A stretch of DNA of 64,000 bases from Thiodiazotropha sp040506705 (GTDB lineage Bacteria; Pseudomonadota; Gammaproteobacteria; Chromatiales; Chromatiaceae): positions 30,323 to 94,322 of the forward strand of contig JBEVWG010000038.1 in assembly GCA_040506705.1 (NCBI GenBank). Direction: 5' to 3'. The notes beneath the pieces were generated by a model, which saw only the letters and a list, made by a program, of their open reading frames with translations, had not been told where the DNA came from and searched no databases. The position numbers and the translations under genes were made by a program. Positions 34,080-42,477 of the stretch are shown one piece after another (position 1 is the stretch's first letter; each line of letters begins with the position of its first letter).

Positions 34080-35357
34080 TTACATGAAGGTTTTGGTGAC
34101 GCCTAATCCAAACAGGTGAACACTGGAGTCATAGGTACCATTCACTGCAGTGGTTCCGTTCAGCTCTTGTCCAGCCACTGCTGCTTGATCGCTTTCAATG
34201 GTGCGTTCATCGAATTGGACATACATATAGCCGACGTCGAATGTCCAACCATCACTAATGGTGTGGCCTACACCCAGACTGAAGAGCTGGCGATCAGCAT
34301 CAGGGACTCTGGGGCTGAAATACTCATCTTTTTGCGGCGTTTCATCGTAGGTGTAGCCAATTCTTAATTGCGTTGCCTGGGTGAAGTCATAGGTTGCGCC
34401 AAGGCGATAAGCACTGGCATTTTCGAAGTTATTGACGCTTGTGAAGATAGTGGAACCATACTTATCACTCTTGACGTCAAGGGTATCGAATTTATTCCAG
34501 CCTGTGCGGGTGTAGTCAAACTCGATTCCAAGTTTCTCGGTTGCTTCGTATCTTGCTCCGACTTGCAGGCGCCAGGGCAGCTCGAGGGTTGCGGTTACAT
34601 CATCACCTACGCTGGCCGGTATTACGCCGGCTTGATCATCCAGAGTACCTTCGACCTTGATTTTTGAGCTTGAGTGATAGCTTGCACCAAAACTCCAGCT
34701 GTCGAGTACCAGCATACCGCCAAGATTGAAACCTACACTGCTCCCGTCACCCTCAAGATTGAACCCAGGGTAGTTACTGCCATCGTTGAGAACACTGTTA
34801 AATTCCACTGTTTTCATCCAGTAGTAGTCAATGCCGACCGCCAGGGAGGCCTGGTCACTCAGTTTGTAAGAGGCGCTTGGGCTGAATGCCGCAATTTCCA
34901 GAAGGGTCTTTGTGGGGATGAAGGATCCCATTGGGTATTGATCGCTGAAAGTTTCGGTATCCCACTCGCTCTCGAGTCCGAAAGGGGCATTGATAGCAAT
35001 GCCAATGCCCCACTCCTCATTCAAGGTGCTATGCGCTGTGATAGCTGGTGCCGCCACAAGATCATTGCCATCGCTGTCTACTGTTCCTGAGCCAGTGTCT
35101 GCGGTGAGGTCAGGTTGAATCAGCAGTGTTCCTAGGGATACTGAACTACCTTCATGGAAAGAGATCGCTGCCGGGTTATAGGCAATTGCACCCAGGACTT
35201 CAGAGTTGGCAACCAAGGCATTGGATGTGGCCAGGCCCGCTATGCTTAATTCCGGGACTGCGAAGCCAGAAGCCTGAACAGTTGAGTTAGCCATTAAAAG
35301 GGCTGAGCTACAGGCCAGTCCAAGTTTAGTGGCCTTGAATTTGAGTTTATGGTGCAT
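34080..35357 (-). CDS. FadL/TodX-family outer-membrane transport protein
   Basis: 425 residues with a signal peptide (LGLACSSALLMANSTVQASG). FAVPELSIAGLATSNALVAN fits the N-terminal hatch of FadL-type barrels. GSSVSLGTLLIQPDL and later alternating strands follow, ending VHLFGLGVTKTFM with a terminal Phe-Met. These porins admit hydrophobic substrates such as fatty acids and hydrocarbons. Why one is next to sulfur-transfer genes is unclear, and S8/polysulfide uptake is an untested idea. GGAGG precedes the ATG. Confidence 0.93.
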   Translation of the reverse strand: MHHKLKFKATKLGLACSSALLMANSTVQASGFAVPELSIAGLATSNALVANSEVLGAIAYNPAAISFHEGSSVSLGTLLIQPDLTADTGSGTVDSDGNDLVAAPAITAHSTLNEEWGIGIAINAPFGLESEWDTETFSDQYPMGSFIPTKTLLEIAAFSPSASYKLSDQASLAVGIDYYWMKTVEFNSVLNDGSNYPGFNLEGDGSSVGFNLGGMLVLDSWSFGASYHSSSKIKVEGTLDDQAGVIPASVGDDVTATLELPWRLQVGARYEATEKLGIEFDYTRTGWNKFDTLDVKSDKYGSTIFTSVNNFENASAYRLGATYDFTQATQLRIGYTYDETPQKDEYFSPRVPDADRQLFSLGVGHTISDGWTFDVGYMYVQFDERTIESDQAAVAGQELNGTTAVNGTYDSSVHLFGLGVTKTFM

Positions 35358-35638
35358 GCGGATCCTCCACCTTTCTGTTGTTATTCTCCAGAACTATCCT
35401 ATCTCATTTTTTCTTAGTTCGGATTTAGTTCTGGTGCGTTTTTAGTCCTAACCAGACCATTCTTCATCCATCTGCAAGTCCAGTCAATGTGAAATGAGTT
35501 TAGAGATATTAGATAAAACTACCACAACATGGCTCAGGTAAAAACGGAAAAGTTGATCAACGCTCCCTCTGTGTTGCTGTTTGTGGTATAAAAAGGGTTT
35601 ATCCATACAAAGAACAACTGATCGGAATTCATATACCC

Positions 35639-36547
35639 ATGGCGGATAGAAGATTACAGGTTTTTCATACAGTTGCACGTCTTTTGAGCTTCACTAAAGC
35701 GGCTGAGACCCTGCATATGACCCAGCCGGCAGTAACGTTTCAAGTTCGTCAACTCGAAGAGTATTTCAATACACGTCTATTTGACAGAACCCACAATCGT
35801 ATCAGTCTGACTGAAGCGGGTGATCGGGTATTCGGTTATGCAGATCGAATTTTCGATCTGTATGCGGATATGGAGAACTCTGTAAGGGAGATGACCGGAG
35901 AGATCCGGGGGGCGCTGACGATTGGCGCGAGTACCACCATCGCTGAATATATGCTGCCATCCCTGCTAGGGGATTTCGGAACCCGATATCCAGAAGTGAC
36001 GATACATTTAAGGGTTTCAAACTCTGAAGGGATTGTCTCTATGGTAGAAAACAACAACATCGATCTAGGTGTTGTGGAAGCACCGGTTGGCAACAAGAAT
36101 TTAGTGGTTGAGGTTTGTCGTAAAGACCAATTGGTGGCGATTGTGCCTCCGAATCACGATTTGTCGAATCTGGAATCGGTAAAGATCGAGCAGCTGCTTG
36201 AGTATCCCTTTATCTGCCGTGAAGAGGGGTCTGGTACTCGGGAAGTAATCAATGAGTATCTGGAAAATCACAGTTCTGATTCAACCTTGAACATCTACAT
36301 GGAGTTGGGTAGTCCAGAAGCTGTCAAGGGTGCTGTAGAGGCAGGAATGGGTGTCTCGGTGGTCTCCAGGGCTACCATACAGAAAGAGTTGAAACTGGAT
36401 ACCCTTAGAGCGATTAATCTGGTCCCCGCATTGGAGAGACCCTTCTCTTTCGTACATCAGAAGCAGAAGTTTCGTTTGCGTGCCATGGAAGAGCTGCTTG
36501 AATTCGCGAGAGACTACTGTGTTGATCATGCCAAAGAGAATTTTTAG
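35639..36547 (+). CDS. LysR-type regulator (CbbR/YeiE-like)
   Basis: 302 residues. The winged helix-turn-helix is at 1-62 (SFTKAAETLHMTQPAVTFQVRQLE). The effector domain resembles YeiE and CbbR: IGASTTIAEYMLPSLLGDF, RVSNSEGIVSMV, REEGSGTREVINEYL and ELGSPEAVKGAVEAGMGVSVVS. CbbR controls CO2-fixation genes, and YeiE-like proteins respond to sulfite or iron. No cbb genes lie in the window. It is divergent from the FadL-type gene, which it may regulate. Confidence 0.92.
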   Translation: MADRRLQVFHTVARLLSFTKAAETLHMTQPAVTFQVRQLEEYFNTRLFDRTHNRISLTEAGDRVFGYADRIFDLYADMENSVREMTGEIRGALTIGASTTIAEYMLPSLLGDFGTRYPEVTIHLRVSNSEGIVSMVENNNIDLGVVEAPVGNKNLVVEVCRKDQLVAIVPPNHDLSNLESVKIEQLLEYPFICREEGSGTREVINEYLENHSSDSTLNIYMELGSPEAVKGAVEAGMGVSVVSRATIQKELKLDTLRAINLVPALERPFSFVHQKQKFRLRAMEELLEFARDYCVDHAKENF

Positions 36548-36590
36548 CAATAATATGCGAAGTACTCATCAATACAGGACCCTACACTAG

Positions 36591-36977
36591 GTGCATTTTG
36601 TACCCAAACAGCAGAAGCTCGATTCTGAGCAACAGGCGTTGTTGAATCTCTTTACCCAGTTAGCCCCTGGAGACCGAGCTACACTGATCGCCTTTGCTGA
36701 GTTTCTCTCCGGGCGTCAGGAGTTAGGCAACAGTGTTGAAGAAGAGGCGACGCCACTTGAGCCGAAATTGGTGGAACGCCCTGCAAAAGAGTCGGTAGTC
36801 AAGGCGATAAAAAGGCTTTCAGCCAGTTATTTCATGCTTCAACGAGACAAATTATTGGATGAGACCTCATCGTTGATGATGTCTCACATTATGCAGGGTA
36901 GGGATGCCTTAGAGGTTATTGAGGAACTGGAAGCTCTGTTTGATAAGCACTATCAAGATTATCGAAATAATTTTTAA
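36591..36977 (+). CDS. Conserved-looking protein of unknown function
   Basis: 128 residues from GTG 36591; no ATG is available nearby. It has an N-terminal helical segment (LLNLFTQLAPGDRATLIAFAEFLSG), an acidic linker, and a C-terminal helical part (VVKAIKRLSASYFMLQRDKLLDE, then LEVIEELEALFDKHY). No signal peptide or cysteines. The overall pattern is that of a cytoplasmic helical adaptor. I do not recognise a family. It lies 43 bases after the LysR gene on the same strand. Confidence 0.7.
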   Translation: MHFVPKQQKLDSEQQALLNLFTQLAPGDRATLIAFAEFLSGRQELGNSVEEEATPLEPKLVERPAKESVVKAIKRLSASYFMLQRDKLLDETSSLMMSHIMQGRDALEVIEELEALFDKHYQDYRNNF

Positions 36978-37099
36978 GCCACTTGACGACTTGATCAGAG
37001 GCTTCCTAACCAGATCATCTGTGAATTCTGGGCGTTATATGCCTATCCATAGGCAGATGCGCAGCTGAACACAACCTAATACCGCGTCGGGTTAATAAC

Positions 37100-38170
37100 A
37101 TGCAGGTCATCACCAACTGGTTCAAACGCTATTTCTCTGATCCTCAGATCATTTTTCTGACCCTTTTTCTGATCTTTTTTTTCGGTATTGTAATAACCAT
37201 GGGGAATATGCTTGCCCCGGTCCTGGCAAGTATCGTTGTCGCCTATCTCCTGGAGGGTGTCGTCACCCATCTGGAGCGTCGTTCCTGGCCCAGGCTGTTA
37301 TCGGTGATACTGGTATTTATTCTGTTTCTGCTCTTCGTTGCCCTGATCATGCTTGGGCTCCTGCCGCTGTTATCGCGTCAGGTCACAGATTTTCTTCAGC
37401 AATTGCCAAGTATGATCTCCCTTGGTCAACAGGCATTGATGCAATTACCAGAACGCTACCCGGATCTGATACCTCAGGATCAGGTGGATCAACTGATTCT
37501 ACAGATACGCAATGAGATCGCCTCTTTTGCCCAGCAGGCAGTTACCTGGTCTCTGGCATCTGTGGTTGGCGTCATCACTCTGGTGGTCTATCTGATTCTG
37601 ATGCCCTTGTTGGTGTTTTTCTTCCTGAAAGATAAAAAGCTGATTATTGACTGGTTTGTCTCCTATCTGCCCAGCCACCGCCGCTTCTCTGTGACTGTCT
37701 GGAAAGATGTCGATATACAGATCGCCAACTATGTGCGAGGGAAGTTCTGGGAAATCGTTATCGTCTGGTCATTCAGTTTTGTGGCGTTTACTTTTTTGGG
37801 GCTGAACTATGCACTGCTGCTCGCGGTGTTGGTCGGGTTATCGGTAATTATTCCTTATATCGGTGCCGCAGTAGTGACTATACCGGTGTTATTTATCGCC
37901 TGGTTTCAATGGGGGTGGTCATCAGACTTCGCCTGGCTTGCAGCGACCTATTTCGTTATCCAGGCCTTGGATGGGAACGTTTTGGTACCACTGCTTTTCT
38001 CTGAAGTGGTTAATCTCCACCCTGTCGCGATCATAGTTGCGATTCTTGTGTTTGGCGGTTTCTGGGGTTTTTGGGGGGTGTTTTTTGCTATTCCTCTGGC
38101 AACACTGGTGCAGGCGGTGCTTGCTGCCTGGCCCAGGGATGTGGGTGAGGAGGTTGAAGTTTCGAACTGA
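37100..38170 (+). CDS. AI-2E/PerM family inner-membrane permease
   Basis: 356 residues with about eight membrane segments in the PerM pattern: two N-terminal segments, a long helical loop (about 95-150), then a block of segments with FLKDKKLIIDWFVSYLP and the conserved GLSVIIPYIGAAVVTIP and VVNLHPVAIIVAILVFGG. Members export diverse small molecules or ions; E. coli TqsA exports AI-2, others are Na+/H+ antiporters. Substrate unknown. Confidence 0.92.
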   Translation: MQVITNWFKRYFSDPQIIFLTLFLIFFFGIVITMGNMLAPVLASIVVAYLLEGVVTHLERRSWPRLLSVILVFILFLLFVALIMLGLLPLLSRQVTDFLQQLPSMISLGQQALMQLPERYPDLIPQDQVDQLILQIRNEIASFAQQAVTWSLASVVGVITLVVYLILMPLLVFFFLKDKKLIIDWFVSYLPSHRRFSVTVWKDVDIQIANYVRGKFWEIVIVWSFSFVAFTFLGLNYALLLAVLVGLSVIIPYIGAAVVTIPVLFIAWFQWGWSSDFAWLAATYFVIQALDGNVLVPLLFSEVVNLHPVAIIVAILVFGGFWGFWGVFFAIPLATLVQAVLAAWPRDVGEEVEVSN

Positions 38171-38173
38171 GCC

Positions 38174-38200
38174 CCTGTCTCACTCACCAGAGGAGACAGG
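38174..38200 (+). terminator. Hairpin after the PerM-like gene
   Basis: CCTGTCTC (38174-38181) pairs with GAGACAGG (38193-38200). It begins four bases after the stop at 38170 and is followed by TTAATAG, with no long T-run. Probable weak terminator. Confidence 0.45.
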
Positions 38201-38247
38201 TTAATAGTGGCACACAGCCCCTAGCCCAGTTGAAGCTGAAAGTAAGC

Positions 38248-38442
38248 TCAGGAGGCTTTTTTGGTGTTGATTCCAAACAGTGTCCAGAGTGGGCAGAAGG
38301 AGACCAGGCCTGTGACCAGAGGAACAGCGCCAATAGCCCCTAACCAGTTGATTGGGTCACTGAGCAGAAAGCCCCATGCAAGAATGGCCAGTCCGCCAAC
38401 AATCCTGAGAATTCTTTCAATACCGCCTACATTTTGAGTCAT
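38248..38442 (-). CDS. DUF2892 small membrane protein
   Basis: 64 residues with two membrane segments: IERILRIVGGLAILAWGFLL and WLGAIGAVPLVTGLVSFCPLWTLFGIN. The opening NVGGIERILRIV and the SFCPLW motif match DUF2892 (the YgaP-like two-helix anchor seen fused to rhodaneses). It may bring a sulfurtransferase or other partner to the membrane. It is encoded downstream of a Crp/Fnr gene on the same strand, with a palindromic site between. Confidence 0.92.
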   Translation of the reverse strand: MTQNVGGIERILRIVGGLAILAWGFLLSDPINWLGAIGAVPLVTGLVSFCPLWTLFGINTKKAS

Positions 38443-38552
38443 GCTATTTCTCCTGAGTTATTCGATTTAACCACCAAGCTGCCAACGAGTTCAGATTTCC
38501 GTTGTGCTGGTAGAGGTCAAAGCAGAGGATAAGCCCTGATCCAGTAAATGTA

Positions 38553-38567
38553 TGTGACTAAGTCACA
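38553..38567. promoter_or_regulatory. Crp/Fnr-like palindrome upstream of the DUF2892 gene
   Basis: TGTGACTAAGTCACA is a perfect 15-base palindrome with the TGTGA/TCACA half-sites of Crp-family operators, spaced by five bases rather than six. It sits about 110 bases upstream of the DUF2892 start and just after the Crp/Fnr gene. Confidence 0.5.
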
Positions 38568-38578
38568 CAGCACTTGGT

Positions 38579-39265
38579 TTATTGAGTTTCACTACTTTTT
38601 TCGTAGAGGCTGTCTCTGTTGCAGATTTTTATCACACCTCTGGCTGTGGAGATCATTTGCTGCTGCTCGAGGTCTTTAAGAATGCGACTGACCACCTCTC
38701 TGGAAGTTCCGAGGTCTGAGGCTATTACCTGATGTGTGGTTTCGATAGATCCATCAATGGTATCAGCTCTCTGTATCAGGTAGCTGGCCAAGCGGCGGTC
38801 AACACGGCGGAAAGCAATCTCCTCAACCACCCCAATGACTTCACTTAAGCGACTGCTGATAAGATTGAAAAGATAGTTTCTCAAGGCGGGCGTGTCATCA
38901 GTCCAACGTATTACATCAGCTGTACTGATCAGCACTGCTTCAATTGGCTCTTCAGTTATCGCATAGGCAGGAAAGGGCTCGTCGTTGATGATACAGGAGG
39001 CAGTCAGGATGCAGCTTTCACCCGGACCGATTCGGTATAATGTGATTTCTCTACCGCTGTCACTGATTTTATAGACCCTCGCCACTCCCGATATGACTAG
39101 TGCGAGATGACTGCATTGGGTGCCCTGATGGCAAATTGGTTGTGATGGGGGCAACTCTATCTTGTTAACACGATCGAAAAAGCGTTGTACGAAGTCACTG
39201 TCTGCGCTCTGCAGAAAATGGAATTGTTCGATAATTCGGGAAATCGTGTTGGCGTCGGTAATCAA
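38579..39265 (-). CDS. Crp/Fnr-family transcriptional regulator
   Basis: 228 residues from a TTG at 39265-39263 with GAGG upstream; no ATG is available in frame. The cyclic-nucleotide-binding-like domain covers about 20-135 (ICHQGTQCSHLALVISGVARVYK). The C-terminal helix-turn-helix (VIASDLGTSREVVSRILKDLE) has the E-x-x-S-R recognition pattern of FNR. No N-terminal cysteine cluster, so it is not an Fe-S sensor of FNR type. A heme or redox effector is possible. It is divergent from the hybrid kinase gene. Confidence 0.9.
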   Translation of the reverse strand: MITDANTISRIIEQFHFLQSADSDFVQRFFDRVNKIELPPSQPICHQGTQCSHLALVISGVARVYKISDSGREITLYRIGPGESCILTASCIINDEPFPAYAITEEPIEAVLISTADVIRWTDDTPALRNYLFNLISSRLSEVIGVVEEIAFRRVDRRLASYLIQRADTIDGSIETTHQVIASDLGTSREVVSRILKDLEQQQMISTARGVIKICNRDSLYEKSSETQ

Positions 39266-39438
39266 AGCAACCTCAGAAAACTGCTGAATATTTGGAGCGA
39301 AATAGTGCTGTTCAAAGTGCCTCTAATACAAAATAAAGGCAATTTTACTTCGGGTAAAGTAATTGAAGATGAGGCACTTGTATTCATGATGTGCTAATTT
39401 ACTACATATTTGTGATCTAAGGCTCTTAAGTTACCCGC

Positions 39439-42279
39439 ATGTCAGATCCAGACGCAGAAGCGATAAAAATCAAAAAAGAACGAATTCGCCTGTTATATGC
39501 CAATGGCATAACACTCATTATTGCGAATTTAATCGCTGGAGTGCTCTTTTTCTATCTCAACAAAGTCTGGGAGTTCAACCTGGGTATTGTCTGGGGAGGA
39601 CTGCTTGCAGTTGTGTTACTGGGACAAACGACACTGACGCTGTTTTCCAGGCAAAGTCAGCTGGAAAATTTGCAGTTCTGGCGTTACGCCATGCTTCCTG
39701 GGGTTCTTTTGCTTGGCTTGTTATGGGCTGCAGCGTTGGTGCACCTACTATTCAATCCAGAATCAACCAACTATCTGGTCATCGATCTGGTTTTGATCGG
39801 TACTGTTTTCCTGCTGACTGCCCTGCTACTCACTATTGATACCTTCTTCAGCATAGTTTTCGTGCTGTCGGCAACACTTCTGATAGTACTAGTGCTGAAT
39901 GGCGATAAAGAGGGGGTCAGTGAAGAGTTCCTCGCCGGGTTGATTGCTTATGCTCTTGCGTTACTGATTCTCTCTGCATGGATGACGGTATATCAGCAGG
40001 GCTACCTGCTGATGGCCGCAAATCGGGTGTTGTTACATGAGCGTATGGTTGCTTCGGAAACAGAATTGAGTGAGATGAGGAGTCGCTTGATTCAGGAAAA
40101 CGATCAGCGTCAGTCCGTTGAGCAGGAGCTGTTTCTGGCCAAGGAGGAGGCAGAAGGTGCGAACCTCGCCAAGTCTGAGTTTTTGGCCACCATGAGTCAT
40201 GAAATCCGAACGCCTTTGAATGGCATTCTGCCAATCCTCGAAATGTTGCTTGAGACCAAGCTGAATCGGGAGCAGAAACAGTTTGTCGGCACAGCGCTCA
40301 ATTCATCACAGCTATTGCTCAGCATCATTAACGATATTCTCGACTTCTCAAAGATTGAAGCGGGTAAACTCGATTTGGAATTTATTGAGCTCAATCTGGT
40401 AAATACCATTGAGCAGGTAACTTCCTTGATGAAGAACGCTGCTGATCGACGCAATTTAAAACTCAACTATCGAATCGAACGGGGTGTACCGAAAACCGTA
40501 AGGGGTGATCCCATGCGCTTGCGTCAGATTCTCACTAATCTGGTAAGCAACGCAATTAAGTTTACCGAGCACGGTGAGGTCACGGTTGAATTGTCTAATC
40601 GTCAAACCTCCCGTACAGAGGTTGAACTGATGTTCGCGGTACGTGATACAGGGATTGGAATGACCCAGGAACAGGTAGAGCGTCTGTTCGAACCCTTTTC
40701 CCAGGCAGATGCATCAACCACGCGCAAGCATGGTGGAACCGGTTTGGGGCTGGTGATCTGCAAAAGACTGACTGAGTTGATGGGGGGTAAGATCGGGGTC
40801 AAATCAACGCCGAATCAAGGCTCTTTTTTCTGGTTTATCCTGCCAATGAGAAAATCTCTACAAGAGATGCCTTCTGGAAGACGCAATCTGCAGGATATTC
40901 GCACCCTGCTGGTTGCTGATACACAAATTCAAGAGGCCCGGCAGTTGTTCTATACCCTTAAGGAAGAGGGGATGATGGTGGAACAGACTGTGGATCAATA
41001 CGATGCTCTCCATAAACTCAAATCTTCAGCAAGTCTAGGCGTGAGCTGGCGTTATGAGCTGATTGTGCTCGATGCTTCACTAGCCAGTATTAATCTGGCT
41101 CAAACCATCAATTCGGCGAGAGAAGTGGCACATATGCGCGATGTCATGATTCTGGCCGTGAACGTGCCGTATGAAGCCTCTACGACCTACGAGGCCTTGG
41201 GTGTCGAGTGTCTAACTGCCAACACGACCGGCAAAGAGATCAAACAAAGGTTAAATCGAATATTCGATGTTGAGCAGACCTCTGGGGTGACAACTATGCC
41301 GGAAGAGGTACCGATTCCACGTATGCCGGACGACCATTTCAATTGGCTGGATAGTCAACTTGAACCGCAGCAAGAACCTGGTGCCATGCGGGAAGATGAT
41401 GCGAGGCAGGATCCGTCTCATACCAGGCTGGTAGGACGGGTGCTGGTGGTTGAAGACAACCCTGTCAATCAGGCAGTTGTGAAGAAAATGCTGGAGAAGG
41501 CTGGTCTCTCTCCAATAACCTCAAATGATGGTGTCGAAGCTATTCAAGCGATGAGCGAAGAGCAGTTCGACGTGGTACTGATGGATTGCCAGATGCCCAG
41601 AATGGATGGATATGAAACCACAGAGGCAATTCGGGATAGGGAGCAGAAGCAGGGGCTGATGCGCACCCCTGTTATTGCTATGACAGCAAATGCCATGGCT
41701 GGGGATCGGGAGCGCTGCCTGGCAGTAGGTATGGACGATTATCTGTCAAAGCCGGTAAAACCGGCCCAGCTCGAAAATATGCTGCGTCAGTGGTTGCCGA
41801 TGGAAGAGATGATAAGTGAGGGCAGTGATGCTAGTCTAACTGAGCCTGTTCATGAAACTGAAGAAGAGGCAGAGATTGATATATCGAGTGAGGATTTGCT
41901 GCATGTTGGAGATATTGGCATGTCATCTGGTGGCATGATTGATCGTAACGTATTAGAAGAGCTATACGAAATCATGGAAGAGGATTTCGTTTCTGTGCTT
42001 GAGAGTTATCTCAAGAGCGCACCTGGGCTGATGCTTGGGATTCGTGACGCAGTAAAGGCTGGAGACATGGATGGATTGGTTAAATCGGCCCATCCCTTGA
42101 AATCGAGCAGCGCAAATGTTGGCGCTATGGAACTTTCCATCCTCGCCCGAGACCTTGAGTTCAAAGGCCGACAGGGGGATACCAGCGGCTTGATAGCCAG
42201 TTATAACCAGACAGCAGAAATCTATCGTCGCTCTATCAACGAACTTAAGAGTATCGTGGATAGGGGAAGTATCCACTGA
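39439..42279 (+). CDS. BarA-like hybrid sensor histidine kinase with HPt domain
   Basis: 946 residues. There are about six membrane segments in the first 200 residues, then a coiled coil, and HisKA with His254 (MSHEIRTPLNG). HATPase motifs follow (LRQILTNLVSNAIKFT; VRDTGIGMTQE; GGTGLGLVICKRL). Next is a degenerate receiver-like domain (about 490-610) without a full acidic pocket, then a good receiver (VLVVEDNPVNQAVV, Asp716 in LMDCQMPRMDG), and a C-terminal HPt with His885 (SAHPLKSSSANVG). This is a complete phosphorelay in one chain. The output regulator is not adjacent. Signal unknown. Confidence 0.93.
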   Translation: MSDPDAEAIKIKKERIRLLYANGITLIIANLIAGVLFFYLNKVWEFNLGIVWGGLLAVVLLGQTTLTLFSRQSQLENLQFWRYAMLPGVLLLGLLWAAALVHLLFNPESTNYLVIDLVLIGTVFLLTALLLTIDTFFSIVFVLSATLLIVLVLNGDKEGVSEEFLAGLIAYALALLILSAWMTVYQQGYLLMAANRVLLHERMVASETELSEMRSRLIQENDQRQSVEQELFLAKEEAEGANLAKSEFLATMSHEIRTPLNGILPILEMLLETKLNREQKQFVGTALNSSQLLLSIINDILDFSKIEAGKLDLEFIELNLVNTIEQVTSLMKNAADRRNLKLNYRIERGVPKTVRGDPMRLRQILTNLVSNAIKFTEHGEVTVELSNRQTSRTEVELMFAVRDTGIGMTQEQVERLFEPFSQADASTTRKHGGTGLGLVICKRLTELMGGKIGVKSTPNQGSFFWFILPMRKSLQEMPSGRRNLQDIRTLLVADTQIQEARQLFYTLKEEGMMVEQTVDQYDALHKLKSSASLGVSWRYELIVLDASLASINLAQTINSAREVAHMRDVMILAVNVPYEASTTYEALGVECLTANTTGKEIKQRLNRIFDVEQTSGVTTMPEEVPIPRMPDDHFNWLDSQLEPQQEPGAMREDDARQDPSHTRLVGRVLVVEDNPVNQAVVKKMLEKAGLSPITSNDGVEAIQAMSEEQFDVVLMDCQMPRMDGYETTEAIRDREQKQGLMRTPVIAMTANAMAGDRERCLAVGMDDYLSKPVKPAQLENMLRQWLPMEEMISEGSDASLTEPVHETEEEAEIDISSEDLLHVGDIGMSSGGMIDRNVLEELYEIMEEDFVSVLESYLKSAPGLMLGIRDAVKAGDMDGLVKSAHPLKSSSANVGAMELSILARDLEFKGRQGDTSGLIASYNQTAEIYRRSINELKSIVDRGSIH

Positions 42280-42379
42280 ATGGTGCGTTGACCCAAGCAC
42301 ATCAAGAGATTCAGATAGTGTTATTTCTGCATGGCTGGTGTGAATTTGAGGCAACTTGATTCAATTTTCCAACTTCTCT

Positions 42380-42402
42380 GGTGGAGTATGGCCCCATCCT
42401 AC
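42380..42402 (-). repeat. Degenerate copy of the GGTGGGGC hairpin repeat
   Basis: GGTGGAGTATGGCCCCATCC followed by TAC matches the right end of the element at 23352-23472 with three substitutions, which also weaken its own hairpin. Located between the hybrid kinase and phoH stops. Confidence 0.6.
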
Positions 42403-42477
42403 GGCTCGCGAAGGGCTATGGCAGCATTGGAGCCTTTCAGCCATCAGGAACCGATTTATCTATGTCTCAGGGGCTCC

